A stretch of DNA of 64,000 bases from CBDBFH01 sp965204775 (GTDB taxonomy: Bacteria > Pseudomonadota > Alphaproteobacteria > JAPOUT01 > G958296285): the NCBI GenBank assembly GCA_965204775.1, contig CBDBFH010000022.1, positions 69,163-133,162 of the forward strand, in the 5' to 3' direction. Below are positions 17,945-27,812 of this stretch, piece by piece; the first letter of the stretch is position 1, and each line of letters opens with the position of its first letter. A model generated the notes under the pieces. That model was not told the DNA's origin, searched no databases, and worked only from the letters and a program-made list of their open reading frames with translations. Both the position numbers and the translations under genes were made by a program.

Positions 17945-19081
17945 TGGCGCAGGTAATTGGGCATGGCGGCGAAACCCCCGGCGCCGAAGCGCTGGCCGAA
18001 GACATCAGGCAGTCGCTGGAACTGCTGAGGAGGCGCCTTTGACCCGGAGCAGGCCCGCGCCCGCCTCGCTGAACTGACCCGGCAAAGCGAAGCCCCCGGC
18101 TTCTGGAACGATCCGGTCCGCGCGCAAGCGGTGATGCGCCGCCGCGCCCAGATCGAGGAGGCGCTCGACGCCTCGGCGCGGATCGAAAAGGCGCTCGAAG
18201 ATAATCTGGCCCTGCTTGATCTGCTCCGCGCCGAACCCGATCCGGTGATGGAGCAGGAAATTCTCGCCGCCCTCAAACAGCTCGCCGCCGAGGCCGCCCG
18301 CCGCAAATGGGAAGCCCTCTTCAACGCCGAAGCCGACGGCAATGACTGCTATCTGGAAGTCCATGCCGGGGCGGGCGGAACCGAAAGCCAGGACTGGGCC
18401 GCCATGCTCCTGCGCATGTATCAGCGCTGGGCCCGCGCCGCCGCCCGCCCGGCGCAGATGGTCTCGCAAAGCGACGGCGAGGAAGCCGGAATCAAATCCG
18501 CCACCCTCAAGATCGGCGGGAGCCGGGCCTATGGCTGGCTCAAATCCGAGTCGGGCGTCCACCGCCTCGTGCGCATCTCGCCCTTCGACGCCGGGGCGCG
18601 CCGGCACACCAGTTTCGCCAGCGTCTGGGTCTATCCGGTCGTCGACGAGACCATCTCCGTCGAGATCAAGGACAGCGACGTGCGCATCGACACCTATCGC
18701 GCCAGCGGCGCCGGCGGACAGCATGTCAACACCACCGACAGCGCCGTGCGGATCACCCACCTGCCCAGCCGAATCGTCGTGCAGTGCCAGAACGAGCGCT
18801 CGCAGCACAAAAACCGCGCCACCGCCTGGCAAATGCTCCGCGCCCGCCTCTATGAGGCCGAACTGCGCCGCCGCCGCGAAGAAGCCCAGTCCGTCCAGAG
18901 CAACAAGGAGGAAATCGGCTGGGGGCGGCAGATTCGATCTTACGTCCTGCAACCCTACCAGATGGTCAAAGACGTGCGCACCGGCCTCGAAAGCCCCCGG
19001 CCACAGGATGTGCTCGACGGCGAACTCGACCCCTTCCTCACCGCCGCCCTCGCCCGCGAGGCGGCAGGCCGCAAACCCTAG
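17944..19081 (+). CDS. prfB: Peptide chain release factor 2 (programmed +1 frameshift)
   Basis: Recognises UGA and UAA stops and triggers peptide release. It reads as two parts: 17,944-18,039, then a +1 step over one T into 18,041-19,081. The first part ends in an in-frame UGA; the second continues with DPEQARARLAEL. The catalytic motif GAGGQHVN and the RF2 codon-recognition motif ISPFDAGARRHTSF (SPF) are intact. The frameshift site has the full canonical signal (listed separately), so this is autoregulation by RF2 level and not damage. The 3' end overlaps the bactofilin gene on the other strand by 4 bases. Confidence 0.95.
18028..18043 (+). promoter_or_regulatory. prfB programmed +1 frameshift signal
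   Basis: A Shine-Dalgarno-like AGGAGG (18,028-18,033) is followed by three bases, then CTT, an in-frame TGA and C (CTTTGAC). Spacing and slippery codon match the classical prfB recoding site. When RF2 is scarce the ribosome slips +1 at CTT and reads through. Confidence 0.93.
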
Positions 19082-19611
19082 CCGCGCGCGCGGCCAGACC
19101 GCTTTTCGCCCCCCGAAGCGCCGCCGGACCTGGAATCGCTGCCCGTTTCCGGGGAGGACGGCTGTTTGGCCTCCGCCGCCGCCCCATTGGCCGCTCCCTC
19201 GCCTTGTAGCACGATGTCGTCAGGCGCAGGAATCGGCCCGGAAAAAGCCTCGTGCCGGCATTCGCCATGCACGAACGCCCCCGGCTCAATGCTCAACTCT
19301 TCGTGATGAACATTGCCCTCAATATGACTCTCCGACGACAGACTCACCTGCCGCGCCCGCACATTGCCTTTGACATTGCCTTTAATCTCGACAGACTCGC
19401 AGGTGATGTCCCCCACAATTTCAGCCCCGATGGAAACAATCACCATCTGCGCGCTGATACTCCCCTTGACCCTGCCGTCAACCTGCACCTCGCCGTCTGC
19501 CGTGATGTCGCCGACAAACGACGCCCCGGCGCTGACCAGCGAAGGCACGCCTCCCGACGTCTTCAGCCGGGGAAGCAAGGAGCCCGAACTAGCCTTTGAT
19601 TTCGAAAACAT
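19078..19611 (-). CDS. bacA: Bactofilin
   Basis: Self-polymerising cytoskeletal protein with a right-handed beta-helix core (DUF583), used to localise cell-wall enzymes. The repeating short-turn pattern is visible (FVGDITADGEVQVDGRVKGS, EIVGDITCESVEIKGNVKGN). Disordered tails flank it, with a Ser/Gly/Arg-rich C-terminus. The chosen ATG (MFSKSKASSG) gives 177 aa. It overlaps the end of the upstream M23 peptidase gene by 23 bases, so the two are translated together. Confidence 0.9.
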   Translation of the reverse strand: MFSKSKASSGSLLPRLKTSGGVPSLVSAGASFVGDITADGEVQVDGRVKGSISAQMVIVSIGAEIVGDITCESVEIKGNVKGNVRARQVSLSSESHIEGNVHHEELSIEPGAFVHGECRHEAFSGPIPAPDDIVLQGEGAANGAAAEAKQPSSPETGSDSRSGGASGGEKRSGRARG

Positions 19612-21007
19612 GGCGCCCGGCCTCCAGAAACTTCCACGGGTCATAGGCCTTGCCGTCGAGCAGGATCTCGTAATGGAGATGGTCGCCCGTGCTGCGCCCG
19701 GAACTCCCCACCACGCCAATTTGTCCTGCAAAATCCAGACGATCCCCGGCCTTGACGTAAACTTTTTTGAGATGCCCGTAGCGGGTCATGATGCCGTGGC
19801 CGTGGTCGATCTCGACAAGGAGGCCATAGCCGCGCGCCCTTCCGGAAAAGACGACCTTGCCGGGCAGCGGCGCCCAAATCATGCTGTCCGCGTCGGCGGC
19901 AAGATCGACCCCTTCGTGCCAGGCCCATTTCTGGGTGAATGGATCAACCCGGGGGCCGAAGCCGCTCGTGATGTAATACGAACCCATCGGAGCGGCCAGA
20001 GGCAGATGGAGCAGCGAGCGCTCCAGATCCAGAAGCCGGGCGATCCCGTTCCGCACCCGCAAGACCGCCGCCGGCCCCGAGGCTTTGTCCTTCACCCCCG
20101 CCGCCGTTGCCGCCGTCTCCGGCAGCGGAACAAACGGCCCTCCGACCGCTTCTTCAGCAGGCGCAGCAGGCGCAGATTCGGCAAGACGCTGGGCCAACAG
20201 ATCGGCGTCCAGCGACTCCGTCGCCCGGATCAGCCGCTCATAGGCCCGCGATTGCAGAACCGTCTCTTCGTCCAGATGGTCGAGAATCGCTTGCTGTGAC
20301 CGGTCGAGCGCCCCAACCCGCTCTGCGATCCGGTCAAAGGCGGAATCGCCAGTCTGCGACAAAACATAGCGGAAAGACTCCGGCGCCAGCGCCGCCGCCA
20401 TCACCTCGCCGACCACGCTGCCGCGCGAATCCGGACGCGAGAGCAGCAACACCGAGTCATCCATCCGCATCGGAAATATGCGGCTCGCCTTGTCCGGCTT
20501 TGCCTTCCGGTCCGTTTTGTCAAACTTCTCCATCTTCTTGCGCCGCTCCTCAAGAGCGATCCCCAGCGGGTCGCGCATCCCGATCAGCGCCGCCAGATTC
20601 CGGTGGCGCTCTTCCAGCTCCCGAGTAATCCGGTCAAAGCGCCGCTGCGCCTCGGCAAGGCGCAGATTCAGCTCCTCATAGGCCTCCTGCATCTCCCCCA
20701 GACGCCCCTGATAGGCGCTTTGGGTGCGCACCGCGTTGTCTTGCGCCAGCCAGACCGAGCGCTTCTGAAACAGAACCGCCGCAGAGGCATAGACCAGCCA
20801 CGACAACAGCAGCGCCGCCGCCGCAACAAGGCAAATCTGGGTGCGCGGCGTCAGGACCGCAATCCTGACCCGGCCCCGGTGACGCATATAAAACTGGCGA
20901 TCTTCAAGGCGAGGAAAAAAACCGCCAAAACCCCGGCGGCGCGAAAGAAAAACGCCCAAAGGCTTCCGCCTCGCCGGTCTGCGGGTTTTGCCTCCGATCA
21001 GCCTCAT
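19589..21007 (-). CDS. M23-family (LytM) metalloendopeptidase, membrane-anchored
   Basis: Cell-wall endopeptidase likely cleaving peptidoglycan cross-links. A cytoplasmic Arg-rich start precedes one transmembrane helix (about residues 57-77), then a coiled-coil stretch (about 90-165) and a C-terminal LytM domain. Zinc-binding motifs are complete: H-x3-D in WHEGVDLA and HLHYE, with a further His in IDHGHGI and YGHL, so the enzyme should be active. Paired overlap with a bactofilin gene matches known bactofilin/LytM-peptidase pairs that shape curved cells and stalks. The start could be an internal ATG (MRHRGRVR, about 40 codons in), which still keeps the transmembrane helix. Confidence 0.87.
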   Translation of the reverse strand: MRLIGGKTRRPARRKPLGVFLSRRRGFGGFFPRLEDRQFYMRHRGRVRIAVLTPRTQICLVAAAALLLSWLVYASAAVLFQKRSVWLAQDNAVRTQSAYQGRLGEMQEAYEELNLRLAEAQRRFDRITRELEERHRNLAALIGMRDPLGIALEERRKKMEKFDKTDRKAKPDKASRIFPMRMDDSVLLLSRPDSRGSVVGEVMAAALAPESFRYVLSQTGDSAFDRIAERVGALDRSQQAILDHLDEETVLQSRAYERLIRATESLDADLLAQRLAESAPAAPAEEAVGGPFVPLPETAATAAGVKDKASGPAAVLRVRNGIARLLDLERSLLHLPLAAPMGSYYITSGFGPRVDPFTQKWAWHEGVDLAADADSMIWAPLPGKVVFSGRARGYGLLVEIDHGHGIMTRYGHLKKVYVKAGDRLDFAGQIGVVGSSGRSTGDHLHYEILLDGKAYDPWKFLEAGRHVFEIKG

Positions 21008-21258
21008 CTCTTTGTCCCTTATCAGCGCGGGGGAGGGATCCTCCCCCCGGCGCCGCAGGCCGCATAACCCCGGCCGGATGCGGCTCGCCCCTCCTGGAAG
21101 GCGAATTTAACCTCGCAGACGCTTTTATGCAAAAATGATTTCAAAAGATTTAACCTGCCAGGTCCACAAATGTTCGGATTCGGGCCGAATCCCGGGCGCG
21201 GAAACCGGGTAAAACGGCTCAAAACCGGCTAAAACAGCAGGCTGGCGAGAGAAAGGGC
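21008..21258. other. Divergent intergenic region
   Basis: About 250 bases between the outward-facing M23 peptidase and DUF3971 genes. The part from about 21,105 to 21,190 is AT-richer than its surroundings and is the likely promoter zone for both. I see no structured RNA. Confidence 0.4.
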
Positions 21259-24200
21259 ATGTTGCGCAGAACTTCCAGATATCTTCTCGATGCCGCCGCC
21301 GGGCTGCTGGCCTTCGTCACGGTGGCGGCGCTGGTCCTCTTCTGGGCGCTGCAGCGCGGGCCGCTCGACCTGGAAACCTTCATCCCCGCCCTGGAGCGCA
21401 GCGCCGCCGCCGCCGCAAACCTCCCCGTCACCATCGAAAAAGCCCAGATCAGATGGTCACAGCGCCATCGCGCCGTCGCGCTCCAACTGCGCAACCTCCA
21501 TATCGGGCAATCACGCGATATGCGCGGCCATATCCGCAACGTCGAAGTCGGCATGAGCGCATCCGCCCTGCTCTTCGGCCAACTGCGCCCGGTCTGGATC
21601 GACCTCGCCGGCGCAACCGTCTCTGTCGTGCGCGAGGCCGGCGGCGGCGTCAGCCTCTTCTTCAGCCTCGACCAGGACGCCCCCCCCGACCCCCTCGCCG
21701 GACAAATGGCCAATCTCGCCCTCCTCACCGATTCCCTCAACGGCCTCTATTCCCCCTCCGGCGGCCCGCCCCCCTTCAACCACCTCACCAGCATCCTCAT
21801 TGAGGACGCCCATTTCCGCTTCCTCGATCAGGCCAGCGGCAGAAAATGGTCCGCCGACAACCTCTCTTTCACCCTCGACAAAACCCCGGACGGCGTCGTC
21901 AGCCGCATCGAGGGCGTCAGAGGCGCAACCGGGCAATCCTGGCGCCTCAACCTTACCGGCGCCGAGGCTGTCGGCGAAAATATCCTGCACCTCACCGGTA
22001 ACGTTCAAAATTTCCCCATCCAGACCTTCACGCCCCTCCTGCCCGAACTTGCTTCCATCGTCGATCTCGACATGGCCGTCGCCGGAGACTTCTCGCTCGA
22101 TATCGCCTCCGACGGCCATCTGCGCTCGGGAACCGCAGACCTCGCCGCCTCCTATGGACAACTGCGCCTGCCGGTCATCTCCGCCCAAATGCGCGAAATC
22201 ACCAACGCCGCCGCGCAGATCACCTATGACTTCCAGGCCCAGGCCCTCGATATTCGGCGCATGACCTACAAAATCGAAGGCGTCCAGGCCCATCTCAAGG
22301 GGCAGCTCGTCTATCAGCCGGACCCCGGCGGCGGCGGACTCCTCTTGCGCCTCGCCGGGCGCGACATGGTCTGGGAGATGCCCAATCCCCAGTCGGAACT
22401 CATCTCCATCCCCTTCTTCGACCTCGAAGCCCGCCTCGCCAATGGCGGCGCCATCGTCCATTTCGAGCGCATCGCTCTCCAGACCCTGGGCGGAAATGCT
22501 TCTTTCAAGGGCTGGATCGCGCCGGGGCGGCAATCGCCCGGCTTCGATCTCGAAGGCGAGGCCGGCAACCTGCCCCTCAACCAGATCGTCCATCTTTTCC
22601 CCGCCGCCCTCGCCCCGCGCACCCATCAGTGGATGCAGCGCAATCTCAAAGACGGCCATTTGAGCCACGCCTTCTTCCATATCGCCGTCCCCCCCGATGC
22701 CATGGCGGCGAAGGCTGGAGACCCGCTCCGGAAAAAAATCGTCATCGGCTTCGCCGCCCGCTTTGAGAGCCGGTCTTTACATATCTGTCCAGCGCTCCGC
22801 CCATGCGCGGCGGGCGCGGGTTGTGCACCTATCGCGCCGCCGCCCTCGACTGCACGATCCAAAAAACCTCCGCCGCCGGGCAACTCGACTTTTCCGAAAT
22901 CTCTCTGGCCATCGCAAGAGATCAGGACGGCGGCATCACAGGCAAGGCTCGTCTCGACGCTGAAGGAACCGCCGCCGGTCTGCTCACCGCTTCGTCCTGG
23001 TTTGTCTCCAATCCCGGCCTCGCCCCCGAACATTTCGGCGGCTCCGCCAAGCTGAGCGGAACCATCGCCTTCCCCCTCAGCCGCCTCGCCGCCGCCAATG
23101 TCGAGGCCGATCTCACCGCAAAACTCGGCCCCGCCGGACTCGGTTCCGCCGACTCCGCCGCCGCGCCCCGCCGCTTTAACATCGCCACCGGCGAGGTGCG
23201 CGCCGTCCTGCGGCAGGGCCGCGCCGAAATGCGCGGCGAAGCCCGAATCAATGCGATACCGGTCCGCTTCAACTGGAGACGCAACACGACAGACCCCGCC
23301 GCCGGTTGGGACGCCGAACTGAATATGAGCCTCGACAGCAAATTCCTCGAGCGGAGCGGAGTCTTTTTGCCGTTTCAGGCCGAAGTCCCGGCTCGCGCCG
23401 CCATCCGGCTGCGCGGCGCAAATGGAGGATTCACCGGAAAAGTCTCGCTGGACATCACCGACAGTTTTCTCTGGCAGCCACAATTCGGCTGGAGCAAGCC
23501 CGCCGGAGACAAGGCCCAGGCCTCTTTCGAGGTCATCCGCGAGGCCTCCGGCGCGCTTCATCTGCGCGGGGTCAAGGTGAGCGGCGACAGGCTCAATCTG
23601 GAGGGCGAGATCAGCTTCAATCCCGCCGCCGCCGTGCAAAGGGCCAGCTTGCCCGTGATCCGAATCGGAGACGACAATGACTTCTCCCTCGCCGTGGAGC
23701 GCGGCCCGGAGGGCAAACTCCATATCGACGTCGAGGCCCGGCGCTTCGATTTGCGCCCCTTCCTGCGTCAGGCCACCGGGGAACAGGCGGGCGAAGACTC
23801 CTGGGAAGCCGGACGCGAAACCGGCCAGGCGCTCGACTTCGTTTTCGACGCCCGCCTCGGCGAGGGCATCGGCTTCAACGGCGTCGCCATTCGCGATTCA
23901 CGCCTGCGCTTCCACAGCCGCGCCGGCCTGATCTATCATCTCGATTTGCAAGGCCAGATCGTCGGCGAGGCCGTCTCGCCGATCACCGCCCGCCTGCGCC
24001 GCAGCGACGATCAACGCCGCCGCCTCGACATCACATCCGGCGACGCCGGAGCCGTCCTGCGCGGCCTTGATTTCTACTCCGACATCAAGGGCGGCGAACT
24101 CGACATCACCGCAAATATCCGCATCGACCCCGGCGACAACGCCCAGATTTTCGAAGGCGAGGTCGCCGCCAAAAAATTCCGCCTCGTCAATGCCCCCGGC

Positions 24201-24659
24201 TTCGCCCAGGTGCTGAGCCTGGCCTCGCTCACCGGAATCCGCGACTCCCTCAATGACCGCGGAATCGCCTTCGAAAATCTCAAAATCCCCTTCGCCCTCA
24301 CCCCGCAGCGCATCGATCTGGGCGAAAGCTGGGCGGTCGGACCGGCGCTGGGAACCTCATTCTCCGGAAACTATATCCGCGCCGCGCCCCGCAGCATCGC
24401 CTTGCAGGGAACCTTGACCCCCGCCTATGCCCTCAACTCTTTTCTGGGCGGCCTGCCGATCATCGGCCCCCTCTTCGGCGGAGGCCGCGGCAAGGGGCTG
24501 CTCGGCCTCACCTTCGCCCTCGAAGGCAATGAAAAAGCCGTCACCGCCCGCGTCCATCCGCTGTCCATACTCGCCCCCGGATTCTTGCGCGGCCTCTTCG
24601 AATTCCGGGGCGAAACCCCGCCCCGCGCAACCCCGGGCCTGGCACCAAGCCCCTCCTGA
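21259..24659 (+). CDS. DUF3971/AsmA-like envelope protein, interrupted by one frameshift
   Basis: Very large (about 1,130 aa in total) membrane-anchored periplasmic protein of the AsmA/YhdP type, a group now linked to phospholipid transport between membranes. It has an N-terminal transmembrane helix (about residues 12-32), then long beta-rich repeats. The first frame holds the N-terminal half to about 22,770. The second frame then resumes with family-like sequence (TYLSSAPPMRGGRG) and runs to the C-terminal AsmA-like end (LGGLPIIGPLFGGGRGKGL). The two halves abut exactly, so a single-base indel explains the break: either a sequencing error or a recent mutation. Confidence 0.82.
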
Positions 24660-24662
24660 AAG

Positions 24663-25919
24663 TCAGGGCAAAATCTTCAGCAGCGCGTGGCGCTTCTTCC
24701 CCGCCGATAGTTTGATCGCCCCTTGCGCATTCGCCTCGCTGCGGCTCAGCCGGTGCGCCTCGTCGCTTTGCGGCTGATCGTTGACCCGCACCGCTCCGGC
24801 CCGGACCAGACGCCGCGCCTCGCTGTTCGAGGCCGCCAGCCCGGCCCGGACCAGCGCCGTCAACAGGCCGAAACCGCCCGATATCTCCCCGGCCCCGACC
24901 TCAAAAGACGGCATCCCCCCCGGATCCCCGCCCCCGCCAAACGCCGCTTCCGCCCCCCGCGCCGCCTCCCGCGCCGCCGCCTCGCCGTGAACCAGCGACG
25001 TCGCATGATGGGCCAAAATCGCCTTGGCCTCGTTGATCTCCTCGCCGCCCAGACCCTCCAGACGGGCGATCTCCTCCAGCGGCAACTCCGTGAACAGGCG
25101 CAAAAAACGCCCAACATCGGCATCGGCGGCGTTGCGCCAATATTGCCAATACGCATAGGGAGAACACAGATCAGGATCAAGCCAGAGCGCGCCCGCCTTC
25201 GTCTTGCCCATCTTCGCCCCCGCTGCCGTTGTCAGCAGCGCCGTCGTCAGCGCAAACAATTGCGCTCCGTCAAGGCGGCGCGCCAGCTCGATCCCGTTGA
25301 CGATGTTGCCCCATTGATCCGCACCCCCCATCTGCAAAATGCAGCCATATTCCCGGTGCAAATGCACAAAGTCATAAGCCTGAATCACCATGTAATTGAA
25401 TTCCAGAAAACTCAAAGACTGCTCGCGCTCAAGGCGCAGACGCACCGAGTCCATCGACAGCATCCGGTTGACCGAAAAATGCGGGCCGATCTCGCGCAAA
25501 AACGAAAGATAGTTCAAACCCTTCAGCCAGTCATGATTGTCCAGAACCAGCGCCTCGCCCCCGCCCCCGCCCGGACGAAGAAAACGCCTGAAACTTTTCG
25601 CGATCCGGGCAAAATTATTCGCTATCTCCGCCTCGCCCAGAAGCGGGCGCGCCTCGTCGCGGAAGGACGGGTCTCCGATCCGGGTCGTCCCGCCCCCCAC
25701 CACCGCAATCGCCCGGTGCCCGGCTGCCTGCAAATGGCGCAGCATCATGATCCCCAGCAGATTGCCCGCATGCAGGCTGGGCGCGGTGCAGTCAAAGCCG
25801 ATATAGGCGGTGATCCGCCCCGTCCGCGCCGCCGCATCCAGCGCCGCCCCGTCCGAGCACTGATGCACGAAGCCGCGCCTCTCCAGAAGAGACAGAAAAT
25901 CCGAGCGAAAACCCGCCAT
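24663..25919 (-). CDS. tyrS: Tyrosine--tRNA ligase
   Basis: Class I synthetase charging tRNA-Tyr. The HIGH-like motif is PSLHAGNL (residues about 47-54), and the KMSKS-like motif is KMGKT (about 235). The tyrosine pocket and dimer region (QMGGADQWGNIVNG) is intact, and a C-terminal S4 RNA-binding domain (ARRLVRAGAVRVND) closes the protein. Length 418 aa is normal. Only three bases separate its stop from that of the convergent DUF3971 gene. Confidence 0.95.
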   Translation of the reverse strand: MAGFRSDFLSLLERRGFVHQCSDGAALDAAARTGRITAYIGFDCTAPSLHAGNLLGIMMLRHLQAAGHRAIAVVGGGTTRIGDPSFRDEARPLLGEAEIANNFARIAKSFRRFLRPGGGGGEALVLDNHDWLKGLNYLSFLREIGPHFSVNRMLSMDSVRLRLEREQSLSFLEFNYMVIQAYDFVHLHREYGCILQMGGADQWGNIVNGIELARRLDGAQLFALTTALLTTAAGAKMGKTKAGALWLDPDLCSPYAYWQYWRNAADADVGRFLRLFTELPLEEIARLEGLGGEEINEAKAILAHHATSLVHGEAAAREAARGAEAAFGGGGDPGGMPSFEVGAGEISGGFGLLTALVRAGLAASNSEARRLVRAGAVRVNDQPQSDEAHRLSRSEANAQGAIKLSAGKKRHALLKILP

Positions 25920-26026
25920 CGCGCTATCTTGATCCTCCGCCGTCTGGCGGCAGTCCTGCCAGTGCTGTATGTCATCGGGGTATAAGCCAGCCCCGCCGGT
26001 TCCGCAAAGCCCAAAGTGAGGCCCCC

Positions 26027-26977
26027 ATGCCCGCCCTCGACCGCAGACTGTGCATCGCCCCGATGATGGGCTGGACGGATCGGCATGGCCGCGCCCTGAT
26101 GCGGCTGGCCGCCCCGCCCGGCGCGCTCCTCTATAGCGAGATGATCACCGCCGCCGCCATCCTCCACGGCGACCGCCGCCGGCTGCTCGCCTTCGACCCC
26201 GCCGAACACCCGCTCGCCCTCCAGATCGCCGGCTGCGACCCGGCGACCCTCGCCGAAGCCGCCCGAATCGGCGAAGACTTCGGCTATGACGAGATCAACC
26301 TCAATGCCGGGTGCCCGTCCTGCGCGGCAGGGCAGGGCGGCTTCGGCGCGCATATGATGGCCGACCCCGGACTGATCCTGCGCTGCATGAGCGCCATCCG
26401 CGCCGCCACCCGCCTGCCCGCGACCCTCAAATGCCGCCTCGGAATCGACCAGCAAAATCCGCGCACCCTCCTGCCCGGACTCCTCGACCGCCTCGCCGAA
26501 ACCGGTTGCGATGCCGTCATCATTCATGCCCGCAAGGCCTGGCTTAAAGGCGTCAGCCCCAGAGCCAACCGCGCCCTGCCCCCGCTCGATCACGCCCTCG
26601 TCCACCAACTCGCCCGCCGCCTCAAGCGCTCCCATCCCGCCTGCGCCGTCGTCATCAATGGCGGAATCGCCAGCCTCGAGGAAGCCGAAGCCCATCTGCG
26701 CCAGGTGGACGGCGTGATGATCGGACGCGCCGCCATGCGCAATCCGCTGATGCTGGCCCGCGCCCGCGGCCTGTCGCGCAACCAGCTGATCGCCCGCTTC
26801 GCCGACTATGCCGGGCGCGCCATCGGCGCAGGCGCGAATCTCCGCGCCGTCCTGAAGCACGGCGCAAGCCTGCTGCGCGCCGCGCCCGGCGCCCGCGCCC
26901 GCCGCGCCCGGCTCGACCGGATCATGTCCGGCGCAATCCCCTTCGAGCCAAACGCCCTGCGCGAACTCGCCGCCTGA
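26027..26977 (+). CDS. dusA: tRNA-dihydrouridine(20/20a) synthase
   Basis: FMN-dependent reduction of uridine 20/20a in the tRNA D-loop. It shows the Dus signature near the N-terminus (IAPMMGWTDRHGR), the catalytic Cys in NLNAGCPS (about residue 99) and the DusA-specific HARKAWLKGVSP. The phosphate-binding GGIAS and MIGRAAMRNP motifs are also present. Length 316 aa fits DusA. The TSUP gene follows by one base, suggesting cotranscription. Confidence 0.92.
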   Translation: MPALDRRLCIAPMMGWTDRHGRALMRLAAPPGALLYSEMITAAAILHGDRRRLLAFDPAEHPLALQIAGCDPATLAEAARIGEDFGYDEINLNAGCPSCAAGQGGFGAHMMADPGLILRCMSAIRAATRLPATLKCRLGIDQQNPRTLLPGLLDRLAETGCDAVIIHARKAWLKGVSPRANRALPPLDHALVHQLARRLKRSHPACAVVINGGIASLEEAEAHLRQVDGVMIGRAAMRNPLMLARARGLSRNQLIARFADYAGRAIGAGANLRAVLKHGASLLRAAPGARARRARLDRIMSGAIPFEPNALRELAA

Positions 26978-26978
26978 T

Positions 26979-27812
26979 ATGGACGCGCCCGCCGATTACC
27001 TGCTCTTCGCCGCCGTCATGATCCTCGGCGCTTCCGCCGCCGGATTCCTTGCCGGACTCTTCGGAATCGGCGGCGGCTTCATCATCGTCCCGCTCCTCTA
27101 TGCGCTGTTCATCGCGCTCGGCACAGACCCCCAGGCCGCCCTGCATACCGGCGTCGGAACCTCGCTGGCCATCATCATCATCACCGGCTTCGTCTCGGCC
27201 CGCGCCCATTTCACACGCGGCAGCCTCGATGCCGCCATCCTGCGCCAATGGGGGCCGCCAACCGCCGCCGGCGCCGCGCTGGGCGCGCTCGCCGCCGGAC
27301 AAATATCCGGACAGGCCCTCGCCCTCATCTTCGCCGCCGGGTCGATCCTGGTCGCCGTCTGCCTGCTCCTCCAGTCCAGCCCCGCCGGCGCACCCCGCTA
27401 CCCCACAGCGCCCGCCCGCCTGCCGCTCGCCTCAGGCATCGGCGCGCTCTCGGCCATGATGGGCGTCGGCGGCGGCGCTTTCGCCACCTTCGCCCTCACC
27501 CTCTTCCAGCACCGAATCCATCGCGCCATCGGAACCGCCGCAGGCTTCGGTCCCCTGGTCGCCCTGCCCGGCGCAGCCCTCTTCCTCCTCACCGGATGGA
27601 ACTCTGCCGCAACGCCACCCTTCTCGCTGGGCTATGTCAATCTCGCCGCCTTCGCCATCTTCGTCCCCTTCACCGCCCTCTGCGCGCCGCTGGGCGCGCG
27701 CACCGCACACGCCCTGCCCCAAGACACCCTGCGCCGCCTCTTCGCCCTCCTGTGCCTGCTCGTCGCCTGCCGCTTCGTCTATGACGCGCTCGCCGGACAA
27801 CTCGCCCTATAA
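26979..27812 (+). CDS. TauE/SafE (TSUP) family membrane transporter
   Basis: Inner-membrane protein with about eight hydrophobic helices and the family's internal repeat: FLAGLFGIGGGFIIVPLL near the start and MMGVGGGAFATFALTLF in the middle. TSUP proteins export or import sulfite, sulfoacetate or other organosulfur anions; the substrate here is not predictable. It directly follows dusA, with no evident functional link. The last 6 bases overlap the phosphohexomutase gene on the other strand. Confidence 0.88.
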   Translation: MDAPADYLLFAAVMILGASAAGFLAGLFGIGGGFIIVPLLYALFIALGTDPQAALHTGVGTSLAIIIITGFVSARAHFTRGSLDAAILRQWGPPTAAGAALGALAAGQISGQALALIFAAGSILVAVCLLLQSSPAGAPRYPTAPARLPLASGIGALSAMMGVGGGAFATFALTLFQHRIHRAIGTAAGFGPLVALPGAALFLLTGWNSAATPPFSLGYVNLAAFAIFVPFTALCAPLGARTAHALPQDTLRRLFALLCLLVACRFVYDALAGQLAL

